Below are positions 37,570-46,574 of a DNA stretch of 64,000 nt, one piece after another. The DNA is taken from assembly GCF_019793435.1 (NCBI RefSeq), contig NZ_JAILYH010000013.1, positions 1 to 64,000 on the forward strand. The letters run 5' to 3'. Made by a program: the position numbers and the translations under genes. The notes beneath the pieces were generated by a model. It saw nothing but the letters and a program-made list of their open reading frames with translations, searched no databases and was not told where the DNA came from. This DNA comes from Rhizobium redzepovicii. Lineage in GTDB: Bacteria; Pseudomonadota; Alphaproteobacteria; Rhizobiales; Rhizobiaceae. The number at the start of each line of letters is the position of its first letter. Positions within the stretch are counted from its first letter, which is position 1.

Positions 37570-38556
37570 ATGACCAAAGACATCCTTATTTCACGCCGGA
37601 CAGTGATCGCGTCAGGCATTGCGCTTGGCGTCAGCGGCTTTGTCCCGCTGGCGAGAGCTGCCGCGCCGCTGAAGGTTGCGGGCATCCATGCATCGCCGGT
37701 CGAAAATGCCTGGAACTCCTGTTTGCACAAGGCCCTGCAGGACGCGGCCAAGGAAGGCGTCATCGAATATGTCTTCTCCGAAGGCGTCTCCGGCACCGAT
37801 TATCCCCGCGCCATGCGCGAATATGCCGAACAGGGCAACAAGCTGATTATCGGCGAGGCCTATGCGGTGGAGAAAGAAGCTCGGCAGGTCGCGGCCGATT
37901 ATCCCGATACAGCCTTCGTGCTCGGGTCGAGCGGCGAGCAGGCTGGCGACAATTTCGGCGTCTTCGGCACCTGGAACCATGACGGCGCCTATCTTGCCGG
38001 CATGCTCGCGGGCAAAATGACCAAGTCCAATGTCGTCGGTTCCGTCGGCGCCATTCCGATCCCCGAGGTCAACATGCTGATCAATGCGTTTGCGGCCGGC
38101 GTCAAGGCCGTCAATCCGGACGCCAAGCACCTGGTCTCGTTCATCGGCACCTTCTTCGATCCGCCGAAGGCGCGGGAAGCTGGTCTTGCCCAGATCGACG
38201 CCGGCGCCGACATCCTGTTCGGCGAGCGCATCGGCACTGCCGATGCCGCCAGGGAGCGCGGCATCAAGTCGGTCGGCTCGCTGATCGACTATACGCCGCG
38301 CTACCCGGATACAGTATTCGCCAACGCCATGTGGTACTTCCGCCCGATCCTGAATGCCGCGATTGCCGATGTCGCTGCCGGAAAGCCGGTCGGCAGAAAC
38401 TACACGTCTTACGGCCTGATGAAGGAAGGCGGCAGCGATATCGTCTTCGTCAAGGGTGTGGCGCCCGCCGACGCAGAGGCTGCGATGGAGGCCAAACGGG
38501 CGGAGATCAAGGCCGGCACCTTCGAAGTTCCGAAGATGGTGGACGAGCCGAAGTAA
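37570..38556 (+). CDS. BMP family nucleoside/base-binding protein
   Basis: Periplasmic binding protein of 328 aa of the basic membrane protein (PnrA/BmpA) family, which binds nucleosides or nucleobases. The signal region ISRRTVIASGIALGVSGFVPLARA suggests twin-arginine or Sec export. BMP-like segments include FSEGVSGTDYPRAMREYAEQG and VNMLINAFAAGVKAVNPDAK. AGGGGAG precedes the ATG. First gene of an operon with an amidase, ABC ATPase, two permeases and a cytosine-deaminase-like enzyme, which supports a base or base-like ligand. Confidence 0.92.
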   Translation: MTKDILISRRTVIASGIALGVSGFVPLARAAAPLKVAGIHASPVENAWNSCLHKALQDAAKEGVIEYVFSEGVSGTDYPRAMREYAEQGNKLIIGEAYAVEKEARQVAADYPDTAFVLGSSGEQAGDNFGVFGTWNHDGAYLAGMLAGKMTKSNVVGSVGAIPIPEVNMLINAFAAGVKAVNPDAKHLVSFIGTFFDPPKAREAGLAQIDAGADILFGERIGTADAARERGIKSVGSLIDYTPRYPDTVFANAMWYFRPILNAAIADVAAGKPVGRNYTSYGLMKEGGSDIVFVKGVAPADAEAAMEAKRAEIKAGTFEVPKMVDEPK

Positions 38557-38563
38557 TCGGCTC

Positions 38564-39976
38564 ATGCAGGGTGATGCGACGGATCTGGCGGTAGCGCTCA
38601 GGCATGTCAGCCTGAGCGCTACAGAGGCGATGCATGCTTCTCTTGCCGAAGCTCAGCGGCAGGAGCCTCTCGGCGCGATTGCCTATCTCGATGCCGCCAT
38701 GGGTCTCGCCTCGGCAAACGGTCGCGACCGGGAGCGGCGGAGCGAGCCCGAACGCTTTTCCAACAGGCCGTTTGCCGGCGTGCCGATCTTGGCGAAGGAT
38801 CTTGGCGGCCCCTTCGCTGGGTTGCCGGTGACGGCCGGCTCCCGTCTCTTCGAAAGAAGGGGCGGCGAAGCGGATTCCGATCTCGCTTCCCTTTTCCGCG
38901 AGGCCGGCTTCTGTCTGTTCGGCCTGACGACCAGCCCGGAATTCGGACTGTCGCTTGCGAGCGAACCAGCAGTCGGGCCGATCTGCCGCAATCCGCTCGA
39001 TCCGGCCCGCACCGCGGGCGGTTCCTCGGGCGGTGCGGCGGCAGCGGTTGCCGCCGGGATCGTCGCGATTGCGCATGCCACCGATGCCGGCGGTTCGATT
39101 CGTGTGCCCGCTGCCTGCTGTGGCCTTGTTGGAATGAAGCCGACGCGCGGCGCCATCCCGGGCGGGCCATCTTTCGGCAATCACCTCGCCGGCATTGCGA
39201 GCGAACTCGCGGTTTGCCGTTCGGTGCGGGATACGGCGCTGATTTTCGACGAGCTGAGCGGCAATTCACGAGGTCCCTTTGCGGATCCCGCCCCTGTCGA
39301 TATCGACAACGAGCGTTTGCGGATCGGCCTGTTGACCGATACCGGAGCGGCCTATCCGACCGAGGGTGATCGGCTTGCAACTGTCGAGGCTGCGGCTCGT
39401 GCCCTTGAGAGCGACGGGCACGTCATCGTTCCGCTGAGCTGGACCGAGTTCGCATGGAGTGTCACTTCAAGCGGCCGCGCCTTCGCCGATATCGTCTCCG
39501 TCAACCTTGCGGCGCTCATCGAGGCGGCGGCGCTTGATGAAAGCAGAGCCGAGCGACTGACGCAGGCTTTCGCGGCGCGCGGACGGGCGCTGTCGGCGAC
39601 ATCGCTCTGGAACACGCTGAACGATGCCGTCCTCGTGAGCCATAAGCTCTGGGCGCTATTCGACAGGGTCGATTGCATCCTCATGCCGATGCTTTCGTCT
39701 GCGCCTCTTGCGATCGGCTCCTTTCCGTCCGATCATGCCGACACGGATCTGCATCTCGAGCGGATGACGGCATTTGCGCCGCTTGCCTGCCTCGCCAATA
39801 TTTCGGGTTTTCCTGCTTTGACACTGCCTTTCGGACAGGATGAGCACGGCATGCCGCTGCCGGTGCAGATCATGGCGCCGATGGGCCACGAGCCGCGGCT
39901 CCTGTCACTTGCCGCACGTCTGGAGACCGAGGGGCGGTGGCGCCACCGCTTTCCCGTTGCAGGGCTGCCGTCATGA
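38564..39976 (+). CDS. Amidase signature family enzyme
   Basis: Amidohydrolase of 470 aa with the Ser-cisSer-Lys catalytic triad: Lys in ILAKDLGG, Ser in the signature GGSSGGAAAAVAAGI, and the nucleophile region DAGGSIRVPAACCGLVGMKP. It hydrolyses a carboxamide or ureido bond; the substrate is undetermined. It starts 8 nt after the binding-protein stop and overlaps the ATPase gene by 4 nt. In this context it could degrade a ureide or carbamoyl product of pyrimidine/purine breakdown or an imported amide. That role is inferred only from position. Confidence 0.88.
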   Translation: MQGDATDLAVALRHVSLSATEAMHASLAEAQRQEPLGAIAYLDAAMGLASANGRDRERRSEPERFSNRPFAGVPILAKDLGGPFAGLPVTAGSRLFERRGGEADSDLASLFREAGFCLFGLTTSPEFGLSLASEPAVGPICRNPLDPARTAGGSSGGAAAAVAAGIVAIAHATDAGGSIRVPAACCGLVGMKPTRGAIPGGPSFGNHLAGIASELAVCRSVRDTALIFDELSGNSRGPFADPAPVDIDNERLRIGLLTDTGAAYPTEGDRLATVEAAARALESDGHVIVPLSWTEFAWSVTSSGRAFADIVSVNLAALIEAAALDESRAERLTQAFAARGRALSATSLWNTLNDAVLVSHKLWALFDRVDCILMPMLSSAPLAIGSFPSDHADTDLHLERMTAFAPLACLANISGFPALTLPFGQDEHGMPLPVQIMAPMGHEPRLLSLAARLETEGRWRHRFPVAGLPS

Positions 39977-41505
39977 CCGGGCCCGTGCTGGAGATTATCG
40001 GCGTCAGCAAGCGCTTCGGCGCCAATCTTGCCAATGACGATATTTCCATGACGCTTGCCGGGGGTGAGGTCGTCGCCCTTCTCGGCGAGAACGGTGCGGG
40101 CAAGACCACGCTGATGAGCATCCTTTTCGGCCACTACATGCCGGATGCCGGCCGAATCCTGATCGAGGGCACGGAGGTGCCGCAGGGCAAGCCGCGCGCG
40201 GCGATCCGCGCCGGCGTCGGCATGGTACATCAGCATTTTTCGCTGGCGCCCAATCTGACCGTCCTTGAAAATGTCATGACCGGCACGGAAAGACTGTGGT
40301 CCTGGCGCTCAAGGACATCAGCGGCGCGGACAAAGCTCTTGGCAATTTCCGAGCGCTTCGGCCTTAAGGTCGATCCGGATGCCCGCCTTGGCGACTTGTC
40401 GGTTGGTGAGCAGCAGCGGGTCGAAATCCTCAAGGCGCTCTATAACGATGCCCGGATCCTCATCCTCGACGAGCCGACGGCGGTTTTGACCAATATCGAG
40501 GCCGAACGGCTGTTCACGACGCTGAAGGAAATGGCTCGCCAGGGCCTGTCGCTGATCTTCATCTCCCACAAGCTCGACGAGGTCATGGCGGCCGCCGATC
40601 GCATCGTCGTCCTGCGCGGCGGCAAGATGGTCGCCGAACGCAAGGTGTCGGAAACCAGCAAGGCGGAACTCGCTGAACTGATGGTCGGGCGCCGTGTGAC
40701 GCGGCCCGTGCGCGAGCCGTCGACACCTGGTGCCGTTGCCCTCGAAGCGGCCGATGTGACGGTGCGCATCGGCGGCGTCGATCGGCTGAAATCGATCAGC
40801 TTCCGCCTGTACCAGGGCGAGATCCTCGGCATTATCGGCGTTTCCGGCAATGGCCAGGCGGCATTGGCGCATCTTCTCTCCGGCACGCTCTCGCGGAGTG
40901 CCGGCGACCTTCTGCTGTTCGGGGAAGCCATCGGCAATCTCGGCGTTGCCGATGTCGTCGAAGCCGGCATCGGCCGCATTCCCGAGGATCGCAACGAGGA
41001 GGGCGTGATCGGCGAAATGGCGATCTGGGAAAACGTCGTGCTGGAACGCATCATCTCACCGGCCTTTTCTCGCCGTGGCCTCGTCAACCGCAAGGCGGGC
41101 ATGGCGTTCGCGAAGGAGATTATCGACGGCTTCGATGTCCGCGGCGGCGGCCCGGCCATCCGTACCCGGCTGCTCTCAGGCGGCAATATGCAAAAACTCA
41201 TTCTCGGCCGCAACCTGCATCGGCGGCCGCGCATCCTGATCGCGTCGCAGCCGGCGCGCGGTCTCGATGAAGGGGCCGTGGCAGCCGTGCACGCACGCCT
41301 GCTCGAAGCCCGCCGGCAGGGTACCGCCGTGCTGCTGATCTCGGAGGATCTCGACGAGGTGATCGCGCTTGCCGATCGCATACAGGCAATCGTCGGTGGC
41401 CGCCTGTCACCGCCCGTCGAAGCCGACGGTGCGGATGCCCGCAGGCTGGGACTGATGATGGCTGGCGAATGGCAGGAAAGCCCAGAGGCCGATCATGCGA
41501 TTTGA
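39973..41505 (+). CDS. Nucleoside-type ABC importer ATPase (YufO/NupA-like)
   Basis: Double-module ATPase of 510 aa as used by BMP-family and ribose-class importers. Module one: GENGAGKTT, signature LSVGEQQRVE, Walker B ILDEPTAVLT. Module two is degenerate, as expected: Walker A is GVSGNGQA, the signature reads LLSGGNMQKLILGR and Walker B reads LIASQPARGLD. The overlap with the amidase stop (ATGA) and the 11-nt overlap into the first permease show one coupled transcript. Confidence 0.93.
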   Translation: MTGPVLEIIGVSKRFGANLANDDISMTLAGGEVVALLGENGAGKTTLMSILFGHYMPDAGRILIEGTEVPQGKPRAAIRAGVGMVHQHFSLAPNLTVLENVMTGTERLWSWRSRTSAARTKLLAISERFGLKVDPDARLGDLSVGEQQRVEILKALYNDARILILDEPTAVLTNIEAERLFTTLKEMARQGLSLIFISHKLDEVMAAADRIVVLRGGKMVAERKVSETSKAELAELMVGRRVTRPVREPSTPGAVALEAADVTVRIGGVDRLKSISFRLYQGEILGIIGVSGNGQAALAHLLSGTLSRSAGDLLLFGEAIGNLGVADVVEAGIGRIPEDRNEEGVIGEMAIWENVVLERIISPAFSRRGLVNRKAGMAFAKEIIDGFDVRGGGPAIRTRLLSGGNMQKLILGRNLHRRPRILIASQPARGLDEGAVAAVHARLLEARRQGTAVLLISEDLDEVIALADRIQAIVGGRLSPPVEADGADARRLGLMMAGEWQESPEADHAI

Positions 41506-42544
41506 GCGCCGCGAACACCGCCCGCTTTACCTGCTGATCGTCACGCCTGTCGTCGCGGTCATCGCAGCGCTGGCGCTGGCGGGTATCCTGATATCAATTG
41601 CCGGCGCGCCGGTTCTCGATGCCTATTGGCGCATCCTGATCGGCGCTTTCGGATCCCGGCTTTCGGCTACCGAAACGCTGACGCGGGCAACGCCGCTGAT
41701 GCTGACGGGGCTTGCCGCCGCCGTCGCCTTCCGGGCGCGGCTCTGGAATATCGGCGCCGAAGGCCAGTTTTATCTCGGCGCCATCGCTGTTGCGGCGGCG
41801 AGTTCGAAGCTGCTCGGCAACCTTCCCGGCCCCATTCTCATTCCGCTGCTGCTGCTGATCGGCGCCATTGCCGGCATGGTGCTGATCCTGATCCCGCTCT
41901 GGCTCCGACTGCGCTTCTCGGTCGATGAGGTCGTCACCAGCCTGCTCCTGAATTTCATCGCCGTGCTGTTCGTCTCGATGCTGATCGACGGCGTTCTCAA
42001 GGACCCGCTCGCCTTCGGCTGGCCGCAGTCGCAATCCGTTAGCGATCACGCCATGCTGCCGAAGCTGATCGCCCGCTCGCGCCTGCATATCGGTTTTGCG
42101 ATCGCGATCGCGCTGGCCATCATCGTTCATTTCATCCAGTCCCGCACCGTGTTCGGCATGCAGTCACGCGCCGCGGGCCTCAATCCCGGCGGCGCGATCT
42201 TCGCCGGCGTTCCACTCGGCAGAACGCTGGTGAAGGTCGCCTGCCTTTCGGGCGGGCTTGCAGGGTTGGCGGGGGCGATCGAGGTCATGGGCGTCAAGGG
42301 TTATGTGACGACCGATCTGTCGCCCGGCTTCGGCTATGCGGGTATTGTTGTCGCCATGCTCGCCAACCTCAATCCGCTCGGCGTCGTCTTCGCCGCCATT
42401 TTCACCGCCACCATGTTCGTGGGCGCGGATGGTATGAGCCGCGGCCTCGGCATCCCCACCTATATCGCCGACGTCACGGTGGCGCTGTCGCTTTTGACGA
42501 TGCTGATTGCCTTGTTCATCACCCAATACAGGATCCGGCGATGA
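41495..42544 (+). CDS. Nucleoside-type ABC permease 1 (YufP/NupB-like)
   Basis: Inner-membrane permease of 349 aa in the branched-chain/ribose-like BPD_transp_2 family. About nine hydrophobic helices are predicted. The segments LWNIGAEGQFYLGAIAVAAA and ITGxAG-type SGGLAGLAGAIEVMGVKG are characteristic of nucleoside importers partnered with BMP proteins. It overlaps the ATPase gene by 11 nt and the second permease gene by 4 nt. Confidence 0.93.
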   Translation: MRFERREHRPLYLLIVTPVVAVIAALALAGILISIAGAPVLDAYWRILIGAFGSRLSATETLTRATPLMLTGLAAAVAFRARLWNIGAEGQFYLGAIAVAAASSKLLGNLPGPILIPLLLLIGAIAGMVLILIPLWLRLRFSVDEVVTSLLLNFIAVLFVSMLIDGVLKDPLAFGWPQSQSVSDHAMLPKLIARSRLHIGFAIAIALAIIVHFIQSRTVFGMQSRAAGLNPGGAIFAGVPLGRTLVKVACLSGGLAGLAGAIEVMGVKGYVTTDLSPGFGYAGIVVAMLANLNPLGVVFAAIFTATMFVGADGMSRGLGIPTYIADVTVALSLLTMLIALFITQYRIRR

Positions 42545-43485
42545 TGCAGCTCTTCGACATCATCGCTTCATCAGGGCTCTGGGCTGCAATCCTGCGGATC
42601 GCCACGCCGCTCATTTTCGGCACGCTCGGCGCCTTGCTCTGCGAACGGGCCGGCGTGCTCAATCTCGGCATCGAGGGCATCATGACCTTCGGCGCCATGA
42701 TCGGCTGGCTTTCCGTCTATCACGGCGCCGATCTCTGGACCGGCCTGCTGATCGCCGCCATCGCCGGCGGCGTCTTCGGCCTGCTGCATGCGGGCCTGAC
42801 GGTGACGCTCGGCCTCTCCCAGCATGTCTCCGGTCTCGGCGTGACGCTCTTTGCCTCCAGCTTCAGCTATTATGTCTTCCGGCTGATCGTGCCGCTTGCC
42901 AATACCCCACCCACCATTGTGCCCTTCCAGCCGATCGCCCTTCCCGGTCTTTCGACCTTGCCTTTCATCGGGCCGGCCTTCTTCACCCAGACGGCGCCGA
43001 CCTATCTTGCGATCGCCATCGCGCTGCTGATGGCCTACATTATCTTCCGCACACCAGTGGGGCTTGCGATCCGCATGACCGGCGAAAATCCGCACGCGGC
43101 GGAAGCCCAGGGCGTCGATCCGATGAAGGTGCGCTACTGCACGGTGATCGCTGGAAGCGCGTTGATGGGAATGGGCGGGTCATTCCTGACATTGTCGGCG
43201 TTCAACAGTTTCTTCCCGACCATGGTGCAGGGACGCGGCTGGATCTGCATCGCACTCGTCGTGTTCGCCTCCTGGCGCCCCGGCCGCGCGCTTTTCGGCG
43301 CCCTGCTCTTTGCCTTTTTCGACGCCTTTCAACTTCGTCTGCAAACCGCGCTGAGCGGGCTTGTACCCTATCAGCTCTTTCTGATGACCCCCTATATCCT
43401 GTCCATCGCCGCCCTTGCCGTCATGGCCCGCCGCGCCCGCGTTCCGCAGGCGCTGATGCGGCCCTATCGACGCGGCGAACGCTGA
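42541..43485 (+). CDS. Nucleoside-type ABC permease 2 (YufQ/NupC-like)
   Basis: Second permease of the heterodimer, 314 aa, with the paired motifs GVLNLGIEGIMTFGAMIGW and the nearby GLTVTLGLSQHVSGLGVTLF typical of this family. The ENPHAAEAQGVDP loop contacts the ATPase. Its stop is 26 nt before the deaminase-like gene, which is therefore likely in the same operon. Confidence 0.93.
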   Translation: MMQLFDIIASSGLWAAILRIATPLIFGTLGALLCERAGVLNLGIEGIMTFGAMIGWLSVYHGADLWTGLLIAAIAGGVFGLLHAGLTVTLGLSQHVSGLGVTLFASSFSYYVFRLIVPLANTPPTIVPFQPIALPGLSTLPFIGPAFFTQTAPTYLAIAIALLMAYIIFRTPVGLAIRMTGENPHAAEAQGVDPMKVRYCTVIAGSALMGMGGSFLTLSAFNSFFPTMVQGRGWICIALVVFASWRPGRALFGALLFAFFDAFQLRLQTALSGLVPYQLFLMTPYILSIAALAVMARRARVPQALMRPYRRGER

Positions 43486-43511
43486 AACCGCTCACATCCA
43501 ACGAGGTTCCG

Positions 43512-44801
43512 ATGTTCGATCTGATCGTCAAAAATGCAAATCTCCCCGATGGCTCAGAGAGTATCGATATCGGCATCCAGGGCGGCAAGATCATCGCTCT
43601 TGAGCGCAATCTCCAGGCGCAGGCGGGTGAAGAGATCGACGCGACCGGTCGGCTGGTCAGTCCGCCCTTCGTCGATCCGCATTTCCATATGGATGCCACC
43701 CTGTCCCTCGGCTTACCGCGCATGAATATCTCGGGCACGCTGCTTGAAGGGATCGCGCTCTGGGGCGAGCTGCGCCCGATCGTGACAAAAGAAGAGCTGG
43801 TCGATCGTGCGTTGCGCTATTGCGACTTGGCTGTCACCCACGGGCTGCTCTTCATTCGCAGCCACGTCGACACCAGCGATCCCAGGCTGGTGACCGTCGA
43901 GGCGATGATCGAGGTTCGCGAAAAGATCGCTCCCTATATCGACCTGCAATTGGTCGCTTTTCCTCAGGATGGCTATTACCGCTCGCCCGGCGCGATCGAC
44001 ACCCTAAACCGCGCTCTCGACATGGGCGTCGACATCGTTGGCGGCATTCCCCACTTCGAACGAACGATGGGCGAAGGCACGGCGTCGGTCGAGGCGCTCT
44101 GCCGCATCGCTGCCGATCGCGGCCTGCCGGTCGACATGCATTGCGACGAAACCGATGATCCCCACTCGCGCCATATCGAGACGCTGGCTGCTGAAACCAT
44201 TCGTTTCGGGCTGAAAGGGCGGGTCGCCGGGTCGCATCTGACCTCGATGCATTCGATGGACAATTATTATGTCTCCAAGCTCATTCCGCTGATGGCGGAG
44301 GCCGAGATCAACGTCATCCCCAATCCGCTGATCAACATCATGCTGCAGGGCCGGCACGACACCTATCCGAAACGCCGCGGCATGACTCGCGTGCGGGAGC
44401 TGATGGATGCTGGGCTCAATGTTTCCTTCGGGCACGACTGCGTCATGGACCCCTGGTATTCGATGGGATCGGGCGACATGCTGGAGGTCGGCCATATGGC
44501 GATCCATGTCGCCCAGATGGCCGGCATCGACGACAAGAAGAGGATCTTCGACGCGCTGACCGTCAATTCGGCGAGGACGATGGGGATTGCAGGCTACGGC
44601 CTGAAGAAGGGATGCAATGCCGACCTCGTCATCCTCCAGGCGAACGATACGCTGGAGGCGCTGCGGCTGAAGCCGAACCGGCTGGCGGTGATCCGGCGCG
44701 GCAAGGTCGTCGCCCGCTCGGCGCCGCGCATCGGCGAGCTTTTCCTGGACGGGCGCCCCGCCCGGATCGATGGCGGCCTGGACTATATCCCCCGCTATTG
44801 A
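43512..44801 (+). CDS. Cytosine-deaminase-like amidohydrolase
   Basis: Metal-dependent hydrolase of 429 aa in the CodA-type branch of the amidohydrolase superfamily. Metal ligands are visible as DPHFHMDATL (HxH), DMHCDETDD, the His of GSHLTSMHSMDN and the Asp of GHDCVMDPW, which closely parallels the CodA GHDDVFDPW motif. It probably deaminates cytosine or a related cyclic amine/base brought in by the BMP-type importer encoded just upstream. The start at 43512 (MFDLIVKNANL) is chosen because the domain begins there; the open frame extends upstream only as a shadow. Confidence 0.9.
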   Translation: MFDLIVKNANLPDGSESIDIGIQGGKIIALERNLQAQAGEEIDATGRLVSPPFVDPHFHMDATLSLGLPRMNISGTLLEGIALWGELRPIVTKEELVDRALRYCDLAVTHGLLFIRSHVDTSDPRLVTVEAMIEVREKIAPYIDLQLVAFPQDGYYRSPGAIDTLNRALDMGVDIVGGIPHFERTMGEGTASVEALCRIAADRGLPVDMHCDETDDPHSRHIETLAAETIRFGLKGRVAGSHLTSMHSMDNYYVSKLIPLMAEAEINVIPNPLINIMLQGRHDTYPKRRGMTRVRELMDAGLNVSFGHDCVMDPWYSMGSGDMLEVGHMAIHVAQMAGIDDKKRIFDALTVNSARTMGIAGYGLKKGCNADLVILQANDTLEALRLKPNRLAVIRRGKVVARSAPRIGELFLDGRPARIDGGLDYIPRY

Positions 44802-44852
44802 GAGGGGATGGCGCTGGCCGTCGGTGAGATTCGCGCGCTGTCCGCCTCTCCA

Positions 44853-45632
44853 TTACTCCGGCGCCCGGCGAGCGGTGATGATCCACGCCCGCGAGTCGAA
44901 CAGCACGCCCTCCGGGGTCATATGCGCCTCCATTAAATCGCGCAGCCGCTGCAATGGCCTGTCAGGCTGTTCGTTCGTGCGGGCGAGCGCGTCCGTCACA
45001 AGATAGAGGCCGGCAAGTGCATTGGATGCGGCATCGGCGTCCGGTCCATAGAAAACCGGCTCCCGAACGTCGATAAAGTCGATCGAGGTAAAGCCGGCCG
45101 TGCTCAGTAGCTCCGTGGCAACGCCGGGATCGCCGAGCGAATACGGATCGGGAGCACCTGCGGAAACGGCAGTTTCGGTCCCGAGGGCCTGCCGGATGGC
45201 GCCGGACCATGCGTTGCGCTCCCGGCTCTGCCACACCATCCACACAAGGCGCGCGCCCGGCCGCATCGCTCGGCCGATATTGGCAAAGGCCGCCGCCGGA
45301 TTGGCAAAAAACATCACCCCGAACCGGCTGATGCAGAGGTCAAAACTGGCCGGCGGGAACATGTGGGACTGCGCGTCTGCCTGCTCGAAAGCCACATTTC
45401 GCAAACCCTCCGAAGCACTCCGCCGCCTTGCGACCTCGAGCATTTCAGCCGAAACGTCCACACCGACCGCTTCTCCTTGCGCTGCGGCGCGGGCGGCCTC
45501 ACGCGTCGTTTGCCCAGCGCCGCAGCCGATATCGAGCACCCGATCATCCGAGCGCACGCCGGCGGCATTCCGCAGGTGCCGATTGTGTCTTGCCAATTCC
45601 GCATCGTAAAAGTCGGCACGATCCAACGCCAT
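44853..45632 (-). CDS. SAM-dependent methyltransferase (class I)
   Basis: Cytosolic protein of 259 aa. SAM motif I is VLDIGCGAGQTTREAA, motif II-like VGVDVSAEMLEVAR, and the post-motifs are FDLCISRFGVMFF and GARLVWMVWQ. It resembles ubiquinone/sterol-type methyltransferases, but the substrate is not determinable. The start at 45632 (MALDRADFYD) is preferred over an upstream in-frame codon at 45683. Its end lies about 50 bp past the convergent deaminase gene. Confidence 0.85.
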   Translation of the reverse strand: MALDRADFYDAELARHNRHLRNAAGVRSDDRVLDIGCGAGQTTREAARAAAQGEAVGVDVSAEMLEVARRRSASEGLRNVAFEQADAQSHMFPPASFDLCISRFGVMFFANPAAAFANIGRAMRPGARLVWMVWQSRERNAWSGAIRQALGTETAVSAGAPDPYSLGDPGVATELLSTAGFTSIDFIDVREPVFYGPDADAASNALAGLYLVTDALARTNEQPDRPLQRLRDLMEAHMTPEGVLFDSRAWIITARRAPE

Positions 45633-45834
45633 AACACTCACTCTGCGTTGTTCGATAGGGCAGTCCGAGGAGCCGTCACGCAAACAGGTTGCATGTTAGG
45701 ATCAGTTTGGCAAGATGAAGACCGACCGCAATCTGCGATTGCCGGCGGAGGGGCATGAAATTCACGCTCACGACATCGACCAGTTGGTGCGTCATTGGCC
45801 GATCATACTGGGTTCTGACCCGGCGGGACGTGCC

Positions 45835-45864
45835 GTGCATGCCGGCGTCGCTTCCGGCATGCAC
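45835..45864 (-). terminator. Hairpin downstream of msrA
   Basis: GTGCATGCCGG and CCGGCATGCAC form a perfect 11-bp stem with an 8-nt loop, 12 nt beyond the msrA stop. No U-run follows. It probably ends or stabilises the msrA transcript. Confidence 0.6.
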
Positions 45865-45875
45865 GCATGGTTGCG

Positions 45876-46385
45876 TCAGGCGATCTTCTGGCGGGCCGGC
45901 AGCTTCCAGCCGGGCCGGACGAAGTGGCAGGTATAGCCGTTCGGGATCCGCTCCAGATAGTCCTGGTGCTCGGGTTCTGCTTCCCAGAAATCGCTCACCG
46001 GCACGACTTCGGTGACGACCTTGCCGGGCCAGAGGCCGGATGCGTCGACATCGGCGATCGTATCCTTTGCAACGCTCTCCTGCTCGGGGCTGGTGTAGAA
46101 GATCGCCGAGCGGTAGCTCGCGCCGACGTCATTGCCCTGGCGGTTGCGCGTGCTCGGGTCATGGATCTGGAAGAAGAATTCGAGGATTTCGCGATAGCTG
46201 ATCTTGGCTGGATCGAAGATGATCTCGATTGCCTCTGCATGGGTTCCGTGGTTGCGGTAGGTGGCGTTCGGCACGTCGCCGCCGGTATAGCCGACGCGGG
46301 TCGAGATCACGCCTTTGTAGCGGCGGATGAGGTCCTGCATGCCCCAGAAGCAGCCACCGGCGAGCACTGCACGTTCTTCGGTCAT
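45876..46385 (-). CDS. msrA: Peptide methionine (S)-S-oxide reductase MsrA
   Basis: Repairs oxidised methionine, 169 aa. The catalytic motif GCFWG near residue 11 carries the nucleophilic Cys, and YTGG, YRNHGTHAEAIEIIFDP and QGNDVGASYRSAIFY are family-invariant blocks. There are no additional C-terminal resolving Cys residues beyond one in YTCHF, so thioredoxin recycling uses few cysteines. It appears to be monocistronic. Confidence 0.95.
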   Translation of the reverse strand: MTEERAVLAGGCFWGMQDLIRRYKGVISTRVGYTGGDVPNATYRNHGTHAEAIEIIFDPAKISYREILEFFFQIHDPSTRNRQGNDVGASYRSAIFYTSPEQESVAKDTIADVDASGLWPGKVVTEVVPVSDFWEAEPEHQDYLERIPNGYTCHFVRPGWKLPARQKIA

Positions 46386-46574
46386 TGGGTGTCTCCTTGT
46401 TTGCCCAGAGATAGTGTCTGCAGCCGCCGATTTCCATATGGGCGGAAATAAGCACAGCTGTGCAATTCTCTCCGAATAGCGCCGTTCCTGTCATGTCGAT
46501 GTTACGCGCCGGCGCTAGCAAAGTCCTGAACAATCCTGCGGAGGCGGAGCCTCGATACCTGATGGAGATGGGTT

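Noticed and set aside
42507..43511. N-terminal extension of the deaminase-like gene over the second permease
   Set aside because: The extension is a shadow of the permease; the amidohydrolase domain begins at MFDLIVKNA (43512).
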